From NCBI GenBank assembly GCA_004297845.1, contig SCSP01000028.1, positions 1 through 32,801 on the forward strand: a stretch of DNA of 32,801 bases. Reading direction: 5' to 3'. The notes under the pieces are model-generated. The model made no database searches. It had not been told where the DNA came from and saw nothing but the letters and a program-made list of their open reading frames with translations. How positions within the stretch are numbered: position 1 is the stretch's first letter; every line of letters begins with the position of its first letter. The stretch comes from Bacteroidota bacterium. Its GTDB lineage: Bacteria > Bacteroidota > Bacteroidia > Palsa-948. The position numbers and the translations under genes are program-made. Below, piece by piece: positions 1 to 8,861 of this stretch.

Positions 1-1860
1 CTGGTGGCGGAGCTGAACGATGGAACGGGAGTTATGGAACTTGTTTGGTTCAAAGGCATTAAGTGGGTGGCTCCCAAGCTAAAGCCCGGCACCGAGTTTA
101 TTGTGTTCGGAAAGCCGAGCATCTTCAACGGTAAAATAAATATTGCTCATCCGGATATTGATCTTGCCACGGAGGAGAACATGGTGATTGCTAAAAAACT
201 GCAGCCCGTGTATCACACCGGGGAGGAACTAAAATCTAAGTGGCTCGACAGCAAAGGCATCTGGAAACTTCAGCGTACGCTGATAGCGCAGATAAATAAA
301 AACATTCCCGAAACGCTTTCTCAAGAAATAATAAAAAAGTATAACCTGATCTCCCGCGAAGAGGCTTGCACGATCATTCATACTCCCGATAACAACGAGG
401 CGCTGCAGAAAGCGATTTACCGCCTGAAGTTTGACGAACTTTTCTTTTTGCAGCTTCGTTTGCTCCAGATAAAAGGAACGAGAAAAAAAACATACAGCGG
501 TTTGGTTTTTGATAAAGTGGGAACTTATTTCAATGATTTCTATACTGACCATCTTCCGTTCCCTTTGACCAACGCGCAGAAGCGTGTGCTGAAAGAGATC
601 CGTGCTGATATGGGAACAGGCAAGCAGATGAACCGTCTTTTGCAGGGAGATGTGGGCAGTGGAAAAACTATTGTCGCTCTCATGAGTATGCTCATTGCTC
701 TTGGTAACGGATTTCAGGCAAGTATCATGGCGCCAACGGAAATCCTGGCGAATCAGCATTTGAAAAATCTATCAAGGCTATTGGAGAAAACTAATATCAC
801 CGTAGCGCTTCTCACAGGTTCCACGAAGCAGAGTGAGCGGGCTTTAATCCACAAAAAACTACAGAGTGGAGAACTGAATATCCTTATCGGAACCCATGCC
901 TTGATCGAAGACGAGGTGAAGTTTGCCAATTTAGGAATGGCGGTAATTGATGAGCAGCATAAATTCGGTGTAGCCCAACGATCTAAACTATGGAGGAAGG
1001 GGACTTCTGTGCCCCATGTTTTAGTTATGACTGCCACTCCGATTCCCCGGACTTTGGCAATGACTCTCTATGGCGATCTGGATGTATCCGTCATTGATGA
1101 ACTTCCTCCAGGGCGCACACCTGTTAAAACAGTACACAGGAGTTATGTCAAGCATCCCGAAGTATTTCAATTCATAAAACAGCAAATACAGAAAGGCAGA
1201 CAGGTGTATGTGGTGTACCCGATCATTGAAGAGTCAAAAACATTGGATTATAAAAATCTGGAAGAAGGGTTCGAACTGGTAAAAAAGAATTTTCCCGCTC
1301 CCGACTTTAAGTTAGGAATGGTTCATGGAAGATTGAAACCAAAGACAAAAGAAGAACAAATGAAAAATTTTGCTTCCGGAGAAACAAATATTTTAGTTGC
1401 CACCACCGTGATCGAAGTAGGAGTGGATATCCCAAACGCAACACTCATGATCATTGAAAGTGCGGAGCGTTTCGGACTTTCCCAATTGCACCAGTTGCGG
1501 GGCAGGGTAGGGCGGGGAGCCGAAGAATCTTTTTGCATACTCATGACCAAATATGAACTTTCCAGCGATGCCCGCATACGCATGGATACTATGGTACGCA
1601 CAACCGATGGTTTTGAAATTGCTGAAACCGACCTTCGCCTCCGCGGACCCGGTGATATGGCTGGCACGCAGCAAAGCGGCATCCTTGATTTTAAAATTGC
1701 GGATATCTCGCGGGATTCTCAACTGCTCCAGTACACACGTGGTATTGCCGGGGAACTTTTGCAAAATGACCCTGAACTCACACAGCCCGGGAATGTGCCC
1801 ATCCTCTCCGAACTCAACCGCATCAAAAAAGCAAAACCTTACTGGGGGAGAATTAGTTAA
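1..1860 (+). CDS. recG: ATP-dependent DNA helicase RecG, 5' end outside window
   Basis: RecG unwinds and regresses stalled replication forks and Holliday junctions in the cytoplasm. The reading frame is open from the first base, and the usual family length is near 700 residues, so roughly 80 N-terminal residues lie upstream of the window. Counting from a GTG at position 4, the first 55 residues are the OB-fold wedge domain. A Superfamily 2 helicase core follows: Walker A GDVGSGKT (215-222), the DEQH box (316-319) in DEQHKFGVAQR, motif III TATPIPRTLAMT (343-354) and motif VI around GRVGRG in the second RecA lobe. The C-terminal RecG signature with LRGPGDMAGTQQSG is present. The gene ends 16 bp from the convergent OmpA gene, and no clear terminator lies between them. 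The identification is secure. Confidence 0.96.
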   Translation: MVAELNDGTGVMELVWFKGIKWVAPKLKPGTEFIVFGKPSIFNGKINIAHPDIDLATEENMVIAKKLQPVYHTGEELKSKWLDSKGIWKLQRTLIAQINKNIPETLSQEIIKKYNLISREEACTIIHTPDNNEALQKAIYRLKFDELFFLQLRLLQIKGTRKKTYSGLVFDKVGTYFNDFYTDHLPFPLTNAQKRVLKEIRADMGTGKQMNRLLQGDVGSGKTIVALMSMLIALGNGFQASIMAPTEILANQHLKNLSRLLEKTNITVALLTGSTKQSERALIHKKLQSGELNILIGTHALIEDEVKFANLGMAVIDEQHKFGVAQRSKLWRKGTSVPHVLVMTATPIPRTLAMTLYGDLDVSVIDELPPGRTPVKTVHRSYVKHPEVFQFIKQQIQKGRQVYVVYPIIEESKTLDYKNLEEGFELVKKNFPAPDFKLGMVHGRLKPKTKEEQMKNFASGETNILVATTVIEVGVDIPNATLMIIESAERFGLSQLHQLRGRVGRGAEESFCILMTKYELSSDARIRMDTMVRTTDGFEIAETDLRLRGPGDMAGTQQSGILDFKIADISRDSQLLQYTRGIAGELLQNDPELTQPGNVPILSELNRIKKAKPYWGRIS

Positions 1861-1876
1861 TCCAAATTCCTTGCGG

Positions 1877-4216
1877 CTACTTGATCTTCAGTTCCACCCT
1901 GCGGTTCATCTGCCTGCCTTCGTCCGTATCGTTGGAGGCAACGGGATTTTCCTTTCCGTACCCTTTCGAGGAGATGCGGGTCTTGGCAGTGCCCTTTTTA
2001 ACTAAGTATTCCATCACAGCCTTGGCACGGGCGTTTGAAAGCTTGATGTTGGATTTGTCATCTCCTTTATTATCAGTATAGCCTGCCACTTCAATATTAA
2101 TATCGGGCCTGCCCTTAAGGAACTTGGTGACTTTGTCCAACTCAACAGTAGATTCTTTTTTAATTTTTGATTTATTGGAATCAAAGAACAGATTCTTCAG
2201 CACGATCGTACTTCCGCCAGCTATTGGCTGCAGCGCCACATTCTTCTCAACGGAAGCATAGGAGTTATCTTTGGGCATGTTCACATTCTCCGAATACATC
2301 AGATATCCTTCTGATTCGTAAGACAGGTTATAATTCTGTCCACGCTTCAGCACAAATGTGTATTCCCCATTTACCGCACTTTTGAAAGTGCCTGCTGATT
2401 TACCACTTGAATTGTCAACTACATTGATGGTAACATTTTTCACAATTTTATTTGACTTATTGGTTACTGTTCCGTAAACACCAATGGTTCCCAATTCCTT
2501 CCTTTCCAGACGAACATCCTTCAGGATGAATACCATTTCAGTTTCCATATATTCTTTTCCTGGGTCAACTTTATGCTTATTCGTAACCGCGTGAAATCCA
2601 TCTGCCGTATAGGTAATTTTGTATGTTTTGCTATGCGGAAGAATGAAAAGATAGCGCCCGGTTTGAGGATTTGGCAGGTAATTGCCCACCATATCATCTG
2701 TATTCGCATCCAGAATGGTTATGGAAGCGCCCGGAGGCACTTTTCCAAAATCATCCACTATGTTTCCGCGCAGCACAGTAAGTTTTGATTCTTCCCGTTC
2801 AGGAAATGTAAGCATGTAAATATCATTATCGCCATAACCACCGGTGGAAGCAGAAGAATAATAGGCTCTCTTTTTATCAATGGTAGGAACGAAGAACAGA
2901 TCATCGCCTGTTGTGTTTACAGGATAGCCCATGTTCACAGGTTCTGACCATCCGCCATAAATACCCGTATCCATAAAATTACTGTGGAAGATATCAAAGC
3001 CCCCAATGCCTTTATGTCCTCGTGATGAAAAATACAGGCTGTTGCTGCCGGGTTGAAGAAAGGGGGAGTCTTCCTCGTATGGGGAATTAATATTGGGTCC
3101 CAGGTTCATGGCTTTGCTCCACTCGCCTGTGGGCAGTTTTTTACAGCGGTAAATATCGCGGCCTCCGAACCCGCCCGGCCGGTTGCTGACAAAATAAAGC
3201 GTGTTGCCATCTGCGGATAAGGTTGCGTGCGTTTCCCAGTATTTGCTGTTCACATCGCCTTTCACTTTTTCAGGCACGGACCAGTTGTCGCCCTGAAAAC
3301 TGGTGATATAAATACTTCCGCTGTCCTCATCATCTTTATAAATAAAAAGTATCTGCCCGTCTACCGAAGTCCCGATGGTGGCTTCGTGCCCGGAGGTGTT
3401 GATGGGAGCGCCCACATTTTTTGCCGGCTGCCAGCCTGTTTCATCTTCCATTCTGTAAGAAACGTATATGTCTTCAAAATACTTGCCGTCATCATCTGTT
3501 TTACCGCCTATATTTTCCGGCCTGCGGGAGGTGTAAAAGAGAAAGGATTCATCGGCAGAAAGGACAGGTGAATAATCCGCATAAGGACTGTTGATTTCCG
3601 CGCCAAGGTTTTTAATGAGCATGTTCACCGGATTGGCGGTAAGTTCTTTGGCGTACTTACAGGTCTGTATTTTGTAATCTACGTATGTAATATAGAATTT
3701 ATTCTTGATGATGAAAGGCATAAATTTCCTATAAGCCTCTATCGCGTCATCGAAACGAAAATTACGGTGATAGGCTTCTCCGAGGTATAGAAAGGAGATG
3801 AAGGGCGCTTTATCTTCTTTAAATGAATTGTCTTTCGTATTGACAGATGCAGTAGCCACAGCAGACTCAAGATAAACAATAGACTTGCTGTACTCGGAAG
3901 CAGAATTCAGGTAACAAAGTCCAAGTTTAAAATTCCAGCTGCCGTTCTTATAATTGAACGCGATGAGTGAATCATAATACGGAAGGGCTTTTTCATAATT
4001 CTCGTCCATCATATAGGCTTCTGCCTTGTCGAATATCGCTTTGTAATTGATCTTGTAGGTTGTGTCTTTTTGTGTCCTTTTTGTTTTCGCTTTCTCCTCA
4101 GGTGCCGGCTCTTGTTGAAATTCCTGCTGCGGCTCTTGAGAAAAAGCGGAAACCGGCAATATCAATAAGAGTGAAAAGGAAAACGCATAAAGTAACTTTG
4201 CAATGAGGTGTTTCAT
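1877..4216 (-). CDS. PorE-like OmpA-family protein (TPR, PD40 propeller, CRD, OmpA)
   Basis: This is an exported 779-residue protein predicted to link the outer membrane to peptidoglycan. A signal peptide covers about residues 1-27, ending AFSQ, with no lipobox cysteine. TPR-like helices span about 55-195. A PD40/WD40-like propeller spans about 205-470 (YSPVLSADESFLFYTSRRP, ATLSADGNTLYFVSNRPGG, SPFLQPGSNSLYFSSRG). Two carboxypeptidase-regulatory-like beta domains follow at about 480-570 and 575-665. The OmpA C-terminal domain covers 675-779, with the diaminopimelate-binding Asp (TDN, D715) and Arg (NARAKAV, R730). This domain order matches PorE of the Bacteroidota type IX secretion system, but the same architecture also occurs in other Bacteroidota paralogs. 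The role in secretion is therefore inference; the domain calls are firm. Confidence 0.85.
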   Translation of the reverse strand: MKHLIAKLLYAFSFSLLLILPVSAFSQEPQQEFQQEPAPEEKAKTKRTQKDTTYKINYKAIFDKAEAYMMDENYEKALPYYDSLIAFNYKNGSWNFKLGLCYLNSASEYSKSIVYLESAVATASVNTKDNSFKEDKAPFISFLYLGEAYHRNFRFDDAIEAYRKFMPFIIKNKFYITYVDYKIQTCKYAKELTANPVNMLIKNLGAEINSPYADYSPVLSADESFLFYTSRRPENIGGKTDDDGKYFEDIYVSYRMEDETGWQPAKNVGAPINTSGHEATIGTSVDGQILFIYKDDEDSGSIYITSFQGDNWSVPEKVKGDVNSKYWETHATLSADGNTLYFVSNRPGGFGGRDIYRCKKLPTGEWSKAMNLGPNINSPYEEDSPFLQPGSNSLYFSSRGHKGIGGFDIFHSNFMDTGIYGGWSEPVNMGYPVNTTGDDLFFVPTIDKKRAYYSSASTGGYGDNDIYMLTFPEREESKLTVLRGNIVDDFGKVPPGASITILDANTDDMVGNYLPNPQTGRYLFILPHSKTYKITYTADGFHAVTNKHKVDPGKEYMETEMVFILKDVRLERKELGTIGVYGTVTNKSNKIVKNVTINVVDNSSGKSAGTFKSAVNGEYTFVLKRGQNYNLSYESEGYLMYSENVNMPKDNSYASVEKNVALQPIAGGSTIVLKNLFFDSNKSKIKKESTVELDKVTKFLKGRPDINIEVAGYTDNKGDDKSNIKLSNARAKAVMEYLVKKGTAKTRISSKGYGKENPVASNDTDEGRQMNRRVELKIK

Positions 4217-4270
4217 TATTTTTATCGGATTATTAGTATCATTCGTATGAGTTGCATATTGGCATATTAC

Positions 4271-5602
4271 CTAAATAATTCTGTTAATATCAAATTTTTC
4301 TAAATAGTCAGACACTCTTTTCAGAAAACTACCCCCCAGCATCCCGTCCACCACCCGATGGTCGTAAGAAAGCGAAAGGAACATCATGCTGCGAATTACG
4401 ATAGAATCCCCGAACTCCGTTTCAATAACCACCGGTTTTTTCTTGATCAGGCCGGTTGCCAGGATTGCCACCTGGGGCTGATTGATGATTGGGGCGCCCA
4501 TCAGGCTTCCGAACCCGCCCACATTTGTGAGGGTGAATGTGCCTCCCTGTGCCTCATCGGGAACCAACTTATTGACACGTGCCCGCGTGGCAAAATCGTT
4601 TACAGATTTTGTAAGTCCTAGCAAATTCAACCGGTCTGCATTTTTAATTACGGGTACAATCAAATTTCCGGAAGGAAGGGCAGTTGCCATGCCTATATTG
4701 ATATTCTTTCGGACAATGATCCTGGTACCATCCACCGAAACATTCATCATCGGGAAATCTTTAATGGCATTAACCACCGCCTCCACAAACACCGGGGTAA
4801 AGGTTATTTTTTCTCCTTCCCGCTTTTCAAAACCGCCTTTGATCCTATCCCTCCACTTCACAATATTGGTAACATCGGCCTCTGCATACGAAGTAACATG
4901 CGGGGAAACGCGCTTGCTCATCACCATGTGTTCGGCAATGAGTTTGCGCATGCGGTCCATTTCTATGATCTCATCACTACTTGAAGCCCATCCCGACCCT
5001 CCTCCCGAAGGGAGGGAGTTTGAGCGCGCAAACTGAGCTGCGCTCGCAACCTTCGGTTGTCCTTCGGGGAGATAAGAGAGGGACTTTTCTTTTTTTCTAT
5101 CCGGAAGGTAAGAAAGTATATCCTGCTTGGTCACCCGTCCGTCTTTTCCAGTGCCCGGCATTGCATCCAGTTCGGCTATTGAAACTCCTTCCGCCCTTGC
5201 TATGTTGCGCACCAGCGGAGAATAAAACTTACCCGGTAACGATGCTCTCGGAACAGATGCGGTTTCCAAAACAGGCTTGGCACCCACGAGGCCTCCGTTG
5301 ACAGGGGTTTTGACTGCGGAAGGTGTAGGAGTATCTATCGTTGTTTTCACTGAACTATCTGCCGAGGTTGAAATAACTGCAATGGCTTTTCCAACCTGCA
5401 CCACTTCACCTTCCTTAAAAAGTTTTTTGATGAGTGTTCCTTCAGAAACAGAAGGTATCTCGGAATCCACTTTATCAGTGGCGATCTCTAAAATAGGCTC
5501 GTCCAGGGCAATTTTATCGCCCTCGTTCTTAAGCCATTTGATGATGGTGGCTTCATGAACGCTCTCTCCCATTCTGGGCATTATCAGCTCAAGCTGTGCC
5601 AT
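4271..5602 (-). CDS. 2-oxo acid dehydrogenase E2 subunit (dihydrolipoamide acyltransferase)
   Basis: E2 subunits transfer acyl groups from lipoamide to CoA at the core of pyruvate, 2-oxoglutarate or branched-chain 2-oxoacid dehydrogenase complexes. The N-terminal lipoyl domain (about 1-78) has lipoylated K44 in EIATDKVDSE. A peripheral-subunit-binding domain lies at about 127-165 (YSPLVRNIARAEGVSIAELD). The catalytic domain (about 210-443) carries the HxxxDG motif (H415, D419, G420 in SLSYDHRVVDG). The linker between the last two domains (residues 172-207) is almost entirely encoded by a GC-rich palindromic repeat, described separately. No E1 or E3 gene lies in the window, so substrate specificity cannot be read from context. 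A branched-chain or pyruvate role is equally possible. Confidence 0.93.
   Translation of the reverse strand: MAQLELIMPRMGESVHEATIIKWLKNEGDKIALDEPILEIATDKVDSEIPSVSEGTLIKKLFKEGEVVQVGKAIAVISTSADSSVKTTIDTPTPSAVKTPVNGGLVGAKPVLETASVPRASLPGKFYSPLVRNIARAEGVSIAELDAMPGTGKDGRVTKQDILSYLPDRKKEKSLSYLPEGQPKVASAAQFARSNSLPSGGGSGWASSSDEIIEMDRMRKLIAEHMVMSKRVSPHVTSYAEADVTNIVKWRDRIKGGFEKREGEKITFTPVFVEAVVNAIKDFPMMNVSVDGTRIIVRKNINIGMATALPSGNLIVPVIKNADRLNLLGLTKSVNDFATRARVNKLVPDEAQGGTFTLTNVGGFGSLMGAPIINQPQVAILATGLIKKKPVVIETEFGDSIVIRSMMFLSLSYDHRVVDGMLGGSFLKRVSDYLEKFDINRII
4986..5092. repeat. GC-rich modular palindromic repeat inside the E2 linker
   Basis: About 107 bp are made of short hairpin units: CCTCCC-GAA-GGGAGG (5001-5015), AGTTTG/CAAACT arms around 5017-5034, and CAACC-TTC-GGTTG (5047-5059). 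The element is translated in frame as E2 residues 172-207, between the subunit-binding and catalytic domains. On the E2 coding strand it contains a 28-bp segment (complement of 5035-5062, GGACAACCGAAGG and onward) that recurs with one difference in nuoN at 19378-19405. Confidence 0.85.
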
Positions 5603-5681
5603 AAATCGTAATTCGTCTTTTTAATGCGGGGTGAAGATAGAAAAAAAATGAAAAAGCAAATAAATAATAAGGAATACCGGC

Positions 5682-6095
5682 TTAAACAGTGGCTATTACC
5701 TTCAGTTCTATTGCGATTGGGGTGGGCAAACAATTTATTTCAAGCGTTGTTCTGCAAGGAGCGTTATTGGAAAAATACTCAGCCCAAAGCTCGTTATATT
5801 TAGGAAAATCGTCCTTCATATTTGTCAGGTAAACCGTAACATCCACGATCTTATCCCAGCTGCTTCCGGCCTCTTCCAGAATATATTTCACATTCCTGAA
5901 TACACTGTGGCACTGCGCTTCTATATCATACGAAACGATCTGTTCTTTTTCATTGAGTTCAACTCCGGGAATTTTTTTACTCCCTCTTTCGCGGGGACCG
6001 ACACCGGAAAGAAACAACAGATTTCCTACCTTCCTCGCATGAGGGTACAACCCAACAGGCTCCGGTGCTTTTGAAGAGTTAAATTTATCCGACAT
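5682..6095 (-). CDS. RidA/YjgF-family protein, 2-aminomuconate deaminase-like
   Basis: RidA-family proteins hydrolyse reactive enamine/imine intermediates; one branch contains 2-aminomuconate deaminase of tryptophan and nitrobenzoate catabolism. The 137-residue protein has the usual family length. It begins with APEPVGLYPHARKVGNLLFL and SGVGPRERG, which resembles the aminomuconate deaminase branch more than housekeeping RidA. The active-site arginine is present in PCRTTLE, and the late glutamate in the C-terminal AIELKVIAT. No other catabolic gene lies nearby to confirm the substrate. It is transcribed away from nuoE across a 128-bp divergent spacer. Family membership is sure; the branch assignment is moderate. 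Confidence 0.88.
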   Translation of the reverse strand: MSDKFNSSKAPEPVGLYPHARKVGNLLFLSGVGPRERGSKKIPGVELNEKEQIVSYDIEAQCHSVFRNVKYILEEAGSSWDKIVDVTVYLTNMKDDFPKYNELWAEYFSNNAPCRTTLEINCLPTPIAIELKVIATV

Positions 6096-6163
6096 GTTAT
6101 GATTTTGTTTGCTAAGGTAGAATATTCACCGATGCTGCAACAAAGAACAATGTGGAAAAAATC

Positions 6164-6195
6164 TTGTTTCTATCAGGAATAAAAATATAAATTTG
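6164..6195 (+). promoter_or_regulatory. Bacteroidota-type promoter for the nuoE-N cluster
   Basis: TTG at 6164-6166 and TAAATTTG at 6188-6195 match the Bacteroidota -33/-7 elements (TAnnTTTG) with a 21-nt gap. Transcription would start near 6202 and leave a leader of about 22 nt before the nuoE ATG at 6224. Confidence 0.6.
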
Positions 6196-6223
6196 CCCGT
6201 CTTGATTATTTCCAGACGCATTT

Positions 6224-6811
6224 ATGCAATCGAACTCCTCCGGCTCAAAATATTCTCACAAGAAAAACCTGAAATTTTCTGATGATGCGCTTGCGCTTGC
6301 TCAGAAAATAATGAAAAGGTATCCCGAAGGAAAGCAGAAGTCAGCCATACTTCCCGTCTTACACATTGCCCAAACTGAATTTGACGGTTGGCTGAGCGTG
6401 GAAACAATGGATTACGTGGCTTCTATCCTTAACATCCAACCGATAGAAGTTTATGAAGTGGCTTCTTTTTATTCCATGTTCAACCTTAAACCGGTAGGCA
6501 AGTGTGTGATCGAAGTTTGCAGAACAGGACCTTGCTGGCTGATGGGCGCGGAAGATTTGGTGAAGTTCATCGAAAAAAAATTAGGGATAACGGAAGGACA
6601 AACAACTCCCGATGGAATGTTCACACTGAAAACAGTAGAGTGCCTTGCATCCTGCGGAACCGCACCCATGATGCAGATCGGAGAAACTTATCACGAGAAT
6701 TTAACTTTTGATAAATGCGGAACTATTTTGGATGAGTATAAAAATAAAGGAGAGCAGGTTTCTCACTTTAGAACAGAAAGAATTAAACATCATAGCGATA
6801 TACATCAGTAG
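6224..6811 (+). CDS. nuoE: NADH-quinone oxidoreductase subunit NuoE
   Basis: NuoE is a peripheral subunit of complex I in the NADH-oxidising module and carries the [2Fe-2S] cluster N1a. The 195-residue protein has the thioredoxin-like fold signature with four ligand cysteines: C99 and C104 in EVCRTGPC, and C140 and C144 in ECLASCGTAP. The N-terminal helical region contains the family motif EVYEVASFYSMF (75-86). The chosen ATG follows a well-formed TAnnTTTG promoter. It is the first gene of the nuo cluster here. nuoA-D do not precede it: the next gene upstream is a divergent RidA gene. The stop codon at 6809-6811 runs into a spacer built of GACAGTA-like words. Confidence 0.96.
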   Translation: MQSNSSGSKYSHKKNLKFSDDALALAQKIMKRYPEGKQKSAILPVLHIAQTEFDGWLSVETMDYVASILNIQPIEVYEVASFYSMFNLKPVGKCVIEVCRTGPCWLMGAEDLVKFIEKKLGITEGQTTPDGMFTLKTVECLASCGTAPMMQIGETYHENLTFDKCGTILDEYKNKGEQVSHFRTERIKHHSDIHQ

Positions 6812-6876
6812 GACAATAGACAGTAAACAGTAGACAAAAAAACCTTTGCGGTCTTTGCGCCTTTGCGAGAAACCAA
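6812..6876. repeat. nuoE-nuoF spacer of repeated words
   Basis: The first half repeats a TAGACAGTAAACAGTAGAC word also found after nuoG and nuoI. The second half repeats a CTTTGCG word three times (6843-6868). No right-hand inverted arm is present, unlike the other word-built spacers in this window. Confidence 0.6.
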
Positions 6877-8217
6877 ATGAGCAAACAGCTATTAATAAAC
6901 GACCTCGACAAACCGGGCATCCAGTCCTTCTCGGGCTACAAAGCCAACGGTGGATATTCCGCTCTTGAAAAATCGCTGAAGATGAAGCCTGAGGAGATCG
7001 TTGAGGAAGTAAAAAAATCCGGTCTGCGTGGAAGAGGCGGAGCAGGATTCCCTACCGGGATGAAGTGGAGTTTCATTGCAAAACCTCCGGGTGTTCCCCG
7101 TTATTTGGTTTGTAATGCCGATGAATCCGAGCCCGGAACATTCAAAGATAGGTTCTTAATGGAAAAGAAACCGCACCTGCTCGTGGAGGGAATGATTATT
7201 TCTTCTTTTGCGTTGGGCGCAAATACTTCATACCTATATATAAGAGGGGAAATGATGTATGTGTACCACATTCTTGAAAAAGCAATTCAGGAATGTTATG
7301 ATGCGGGACTTTTAGGAAAAAATATTTTAGGAAGTGGCTATGATCTTGACTTATATGTTCACTGCGGAGCAGGCGCTTATATCTGCGGAGAGGAAACCGG
7401 ATTGATCGAATCTCTCGAAGGAAAAAGAGGAAATCCCCGCATCAAACCTCCTTTCCCTGCAATAAAAGGCGTTTGGCAATGCCCTACTGTTGTGAATAAT
7501 GTCGAAACTCTCGCTGCCGTTGTTCCCATTATCAATATGACCGGTGATGAGTATGCTAAAATAGGGATCGGGAAATCTACCGGCACCAAATTAATTTCTG
7601 CTTCAGGGCACATCAATAAACCGGGCGTTTATGAGATCGAACTCGGGGTTCCGGTGGAAGAATTTATTTACTCGGATAAATACTGCGGAGGCATACTCAA
7701 CGGAAAAAAATTAAAAGCAGTTGTTGCCGGAGGATCTTCTGTGCCGATTCTTCCTGCAGAACTTATTTTGAAAACCGCAAAAGGCGAACCGCGTTTAATA
7801 TCTTATGAAAGTTTAAGCGATGGGGGATTTGTAACAGGCACCATGCTCGGATCAGGCGGATTTATTGTGATGGATGAAGATACCAGCATTGTAAAAAACC
7901 TCTGGAACTTTACGCGCTTCTATCATCATGAAAGCTGCGGACAATGCTCTCCATGCAGAGAAGGTACAGGGTGGATGGAAAAAATATTGCACAAGTTTAT
8001 TGAAGGTCATGCCACCATGAAAGACATTGACCTGCTTTGGGACATACAAGGAAAAATTGAAGGCAAAACAATTTGTCCGCTTGGCGAAGCTGCTGCTTGG
8101 CCTGTGGCTGCAGCAATCAGGCATTTCAGAAGTGAGTTTGAAGAATATGTGAAGAATGGGAAGAAGATGGTGGATGTGAAGCATTATTATCGGATTAATA
8201 AATTACAAGAGGCATAA
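6877..8217 (+). CDS. nuoF: NADH-quinone oxidoreductase subunit NuoF
   Basis: NuoF binds NADH and FMN and carries [4Fe-4S] cluster N3, so it is the electron entry point of complex I. The 446-residue protein shows the FMN/NADH glycine-rich loop GLRGRGGAGFPTGMKWSF (49-66), the second glycine motif CGAGAYICGEETGLIESLEG (163-182), and cluster ligands C354, C357, C360 (ESCGQCSPCREG) and C400 (TICPLGEA). Its last 69 bp before the tail codons (8122-8190) are repeated at 8862-8930 behind a toxin-antitoxin pair. The tail RINKLQEA differs from the tail in the second copy (SANRFVRT), so the terminal residues were probably replaced by the insertion. The function should be unaffected. Confidence 0.97.
   Translation: MSKQLLINDLDKPGIQSFSGYKANGGYSALEKSLKMKPEEIVEEVKKSGLRGRGGAGFPTGMKWSFIAKPPGVPRYLVCNADESEPGTFKDRFLMEKKPHLLVEGMIISSFALGANTSYLYIRGEMMYVYHILEKAIQECYDAGLLGKNILGSGYDLDLYVHCGAGAYICGEETGLIESLEGKRGNPRIKPPFPAIKGVWQCPTVVNNVETLAAVVPIINMTGDEYAKIGIGKSTGTKLISASGHINKPGVYEIELGVPVEEFIYSDKYCGGILNGKKLKAVVAGGSSVPILPAELILKTAKGEPRLISYESLSDGGFVTGTMLGSGGFIVMDEDTSIVKNLWNFTRFYHHESCGQCSPCREGTGWMEKILHKFIEGHATMKDIDLLWDIQGKIEGKTICPLGEAAAWPVAAAIRHFRSEFEEYVKNGKKMVDVKHYYRINKLQEA
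8122..8190 (+). repeat. Left copy of 69-bp direct repeat (nuoF 3' end)
   Basis: This stretch encodes nuoF residues HFRSEFEEYVKNGKKMVDVK plus HYY. It matches 8862-8930 at 65 of 69 positions, and three of the four differences are synonymous. The two copies bracket the MntA/HepT genes. Confidence 0.9.
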
Positions 8218-8218
8218 T

Positions 8219-8527
8219 ATGATTAATGCAATAATTAAAAATAATCTTGAGAAAATTTCATCCTTATGTAAACACCATAAAGTAAAAGAACTTTATGCAT
8301 TTGGTTCCGTAACACGGGAGGATTTTAAAGAAAACAGCGATGTTGATTTCTTAGTCGATTTTGATAATATGCCAGTCCTTGAGTATGCGGATAATTATTT
8401 TGACTTAGCTGACGAACTTGAAAATATATTGCACAGAAAAATAGATTTAGTAACACAGAAATCATTAAGGAATCCTGTGTTTATTCGCGTGATAAATCGC
8501 ACAAGAATTCCGGTTTATACAGCATGA
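8219..8527 (+). CDS. mntA: MntA-type antitoxin, minimal nucleotidyltransferase
   Basis: This 102-residue protein is a minimal nucleotidyltransferase of the MntA/HepT (type VII) toxin-antitoxin family, in which the transferase AMPylates and silences the HEPN ribonuclease. It has the GS motif at G29-S30 (YAFGSVTRED), the catalytic pair D41 and D43 (SDVDFLVDF) and the third acidic residue D76 in KIDLV. The ATG follows the nuoF stop by 1 nt, and the gene overlaps the next one by 4 nt (ATGA), a sign of translational coupling. It sits inside a respiratory operon and is bracketed by copies of the nuoF 3' end, so it was probably acquired by transfer. The family call is strong; antitoxin activity is inferred from the pair. 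Confidence 0.9.
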   Translation: MINAIIKNNLEKISSLCKHHKVKELYAFGSVTREDFKENSDVDFLVDFDNMPVLEYADNYFDLADELENILHRKIDLVTQKSLRNPVFIRVINRTRIPVYTA

Positions 8528-8859
8528 AGGAAGAAACTGAAAAATACCTGACAGATATTGACATGTGCATAGCGCGGATTGAAAAACATATCAGCAACTG
8601 CAAATCATATCCTGATTTTGAAGAAAATATAACTGTGGTTAAAGCCATTGAACGAGAATTTGAAATTATCGGAGAAGCACTGCGAAAGATGAGAGACATT
8701 GAACCAAACATTGCTATTTCCAGCTACAAAAAAATAATTGGACTCAGAAATCTTATTGCTCATGCGTATGATCTGGTAGAGGCATCCCAATTGTGGGGAA
8801 TTATTATTAATCATCTTCCTAAATTAAAATCCGAGGTGGATCAACTGTTGAAAAAATAA
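8524..8859 (+). CDS. hepT: HepT-like HEPN ribonuclease toxin (DUF86)
   Basis: This 111-residue HEPN protein is of the HepT/DUF86 family, the ribonuclease half of MntA/HepT modules. The catalytic Rx4HxY motif is intact at R75, H80 and Y82 (LRNLIAHAYD); in characterised systems the tyrosine is the AMPylation target. The helix carrying EFEIIGEALRKM (45-56) is also typical of the family. It overlaps mntA by 4 nt. Directly after its stop, 2 nt precede a copy of the nuoF 3' end, so the toxin gene ends exactly at the edge of the inserted segment. An intact motif suggests an active toxin. Confidence 0.9.
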   Translation: MKEETEKYLTDIDMCIARIEKHISNCKSYPDFEENITVVKAIEREFEIIGEALRKMRDIEPNIAISSYKKIIGLRNLIAHAYDLVEASQLWGIIINHLPKLKSEVDQLLKK

Positions 8860-8861
8860 AA

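Noticed and set aside
2167-3571. Several plus-strand open frames opposite the PorE-like gene
   Set aside because: They are antisense to a well-supported gene with a signal peptide and clear domains, and none looks like a known protein.
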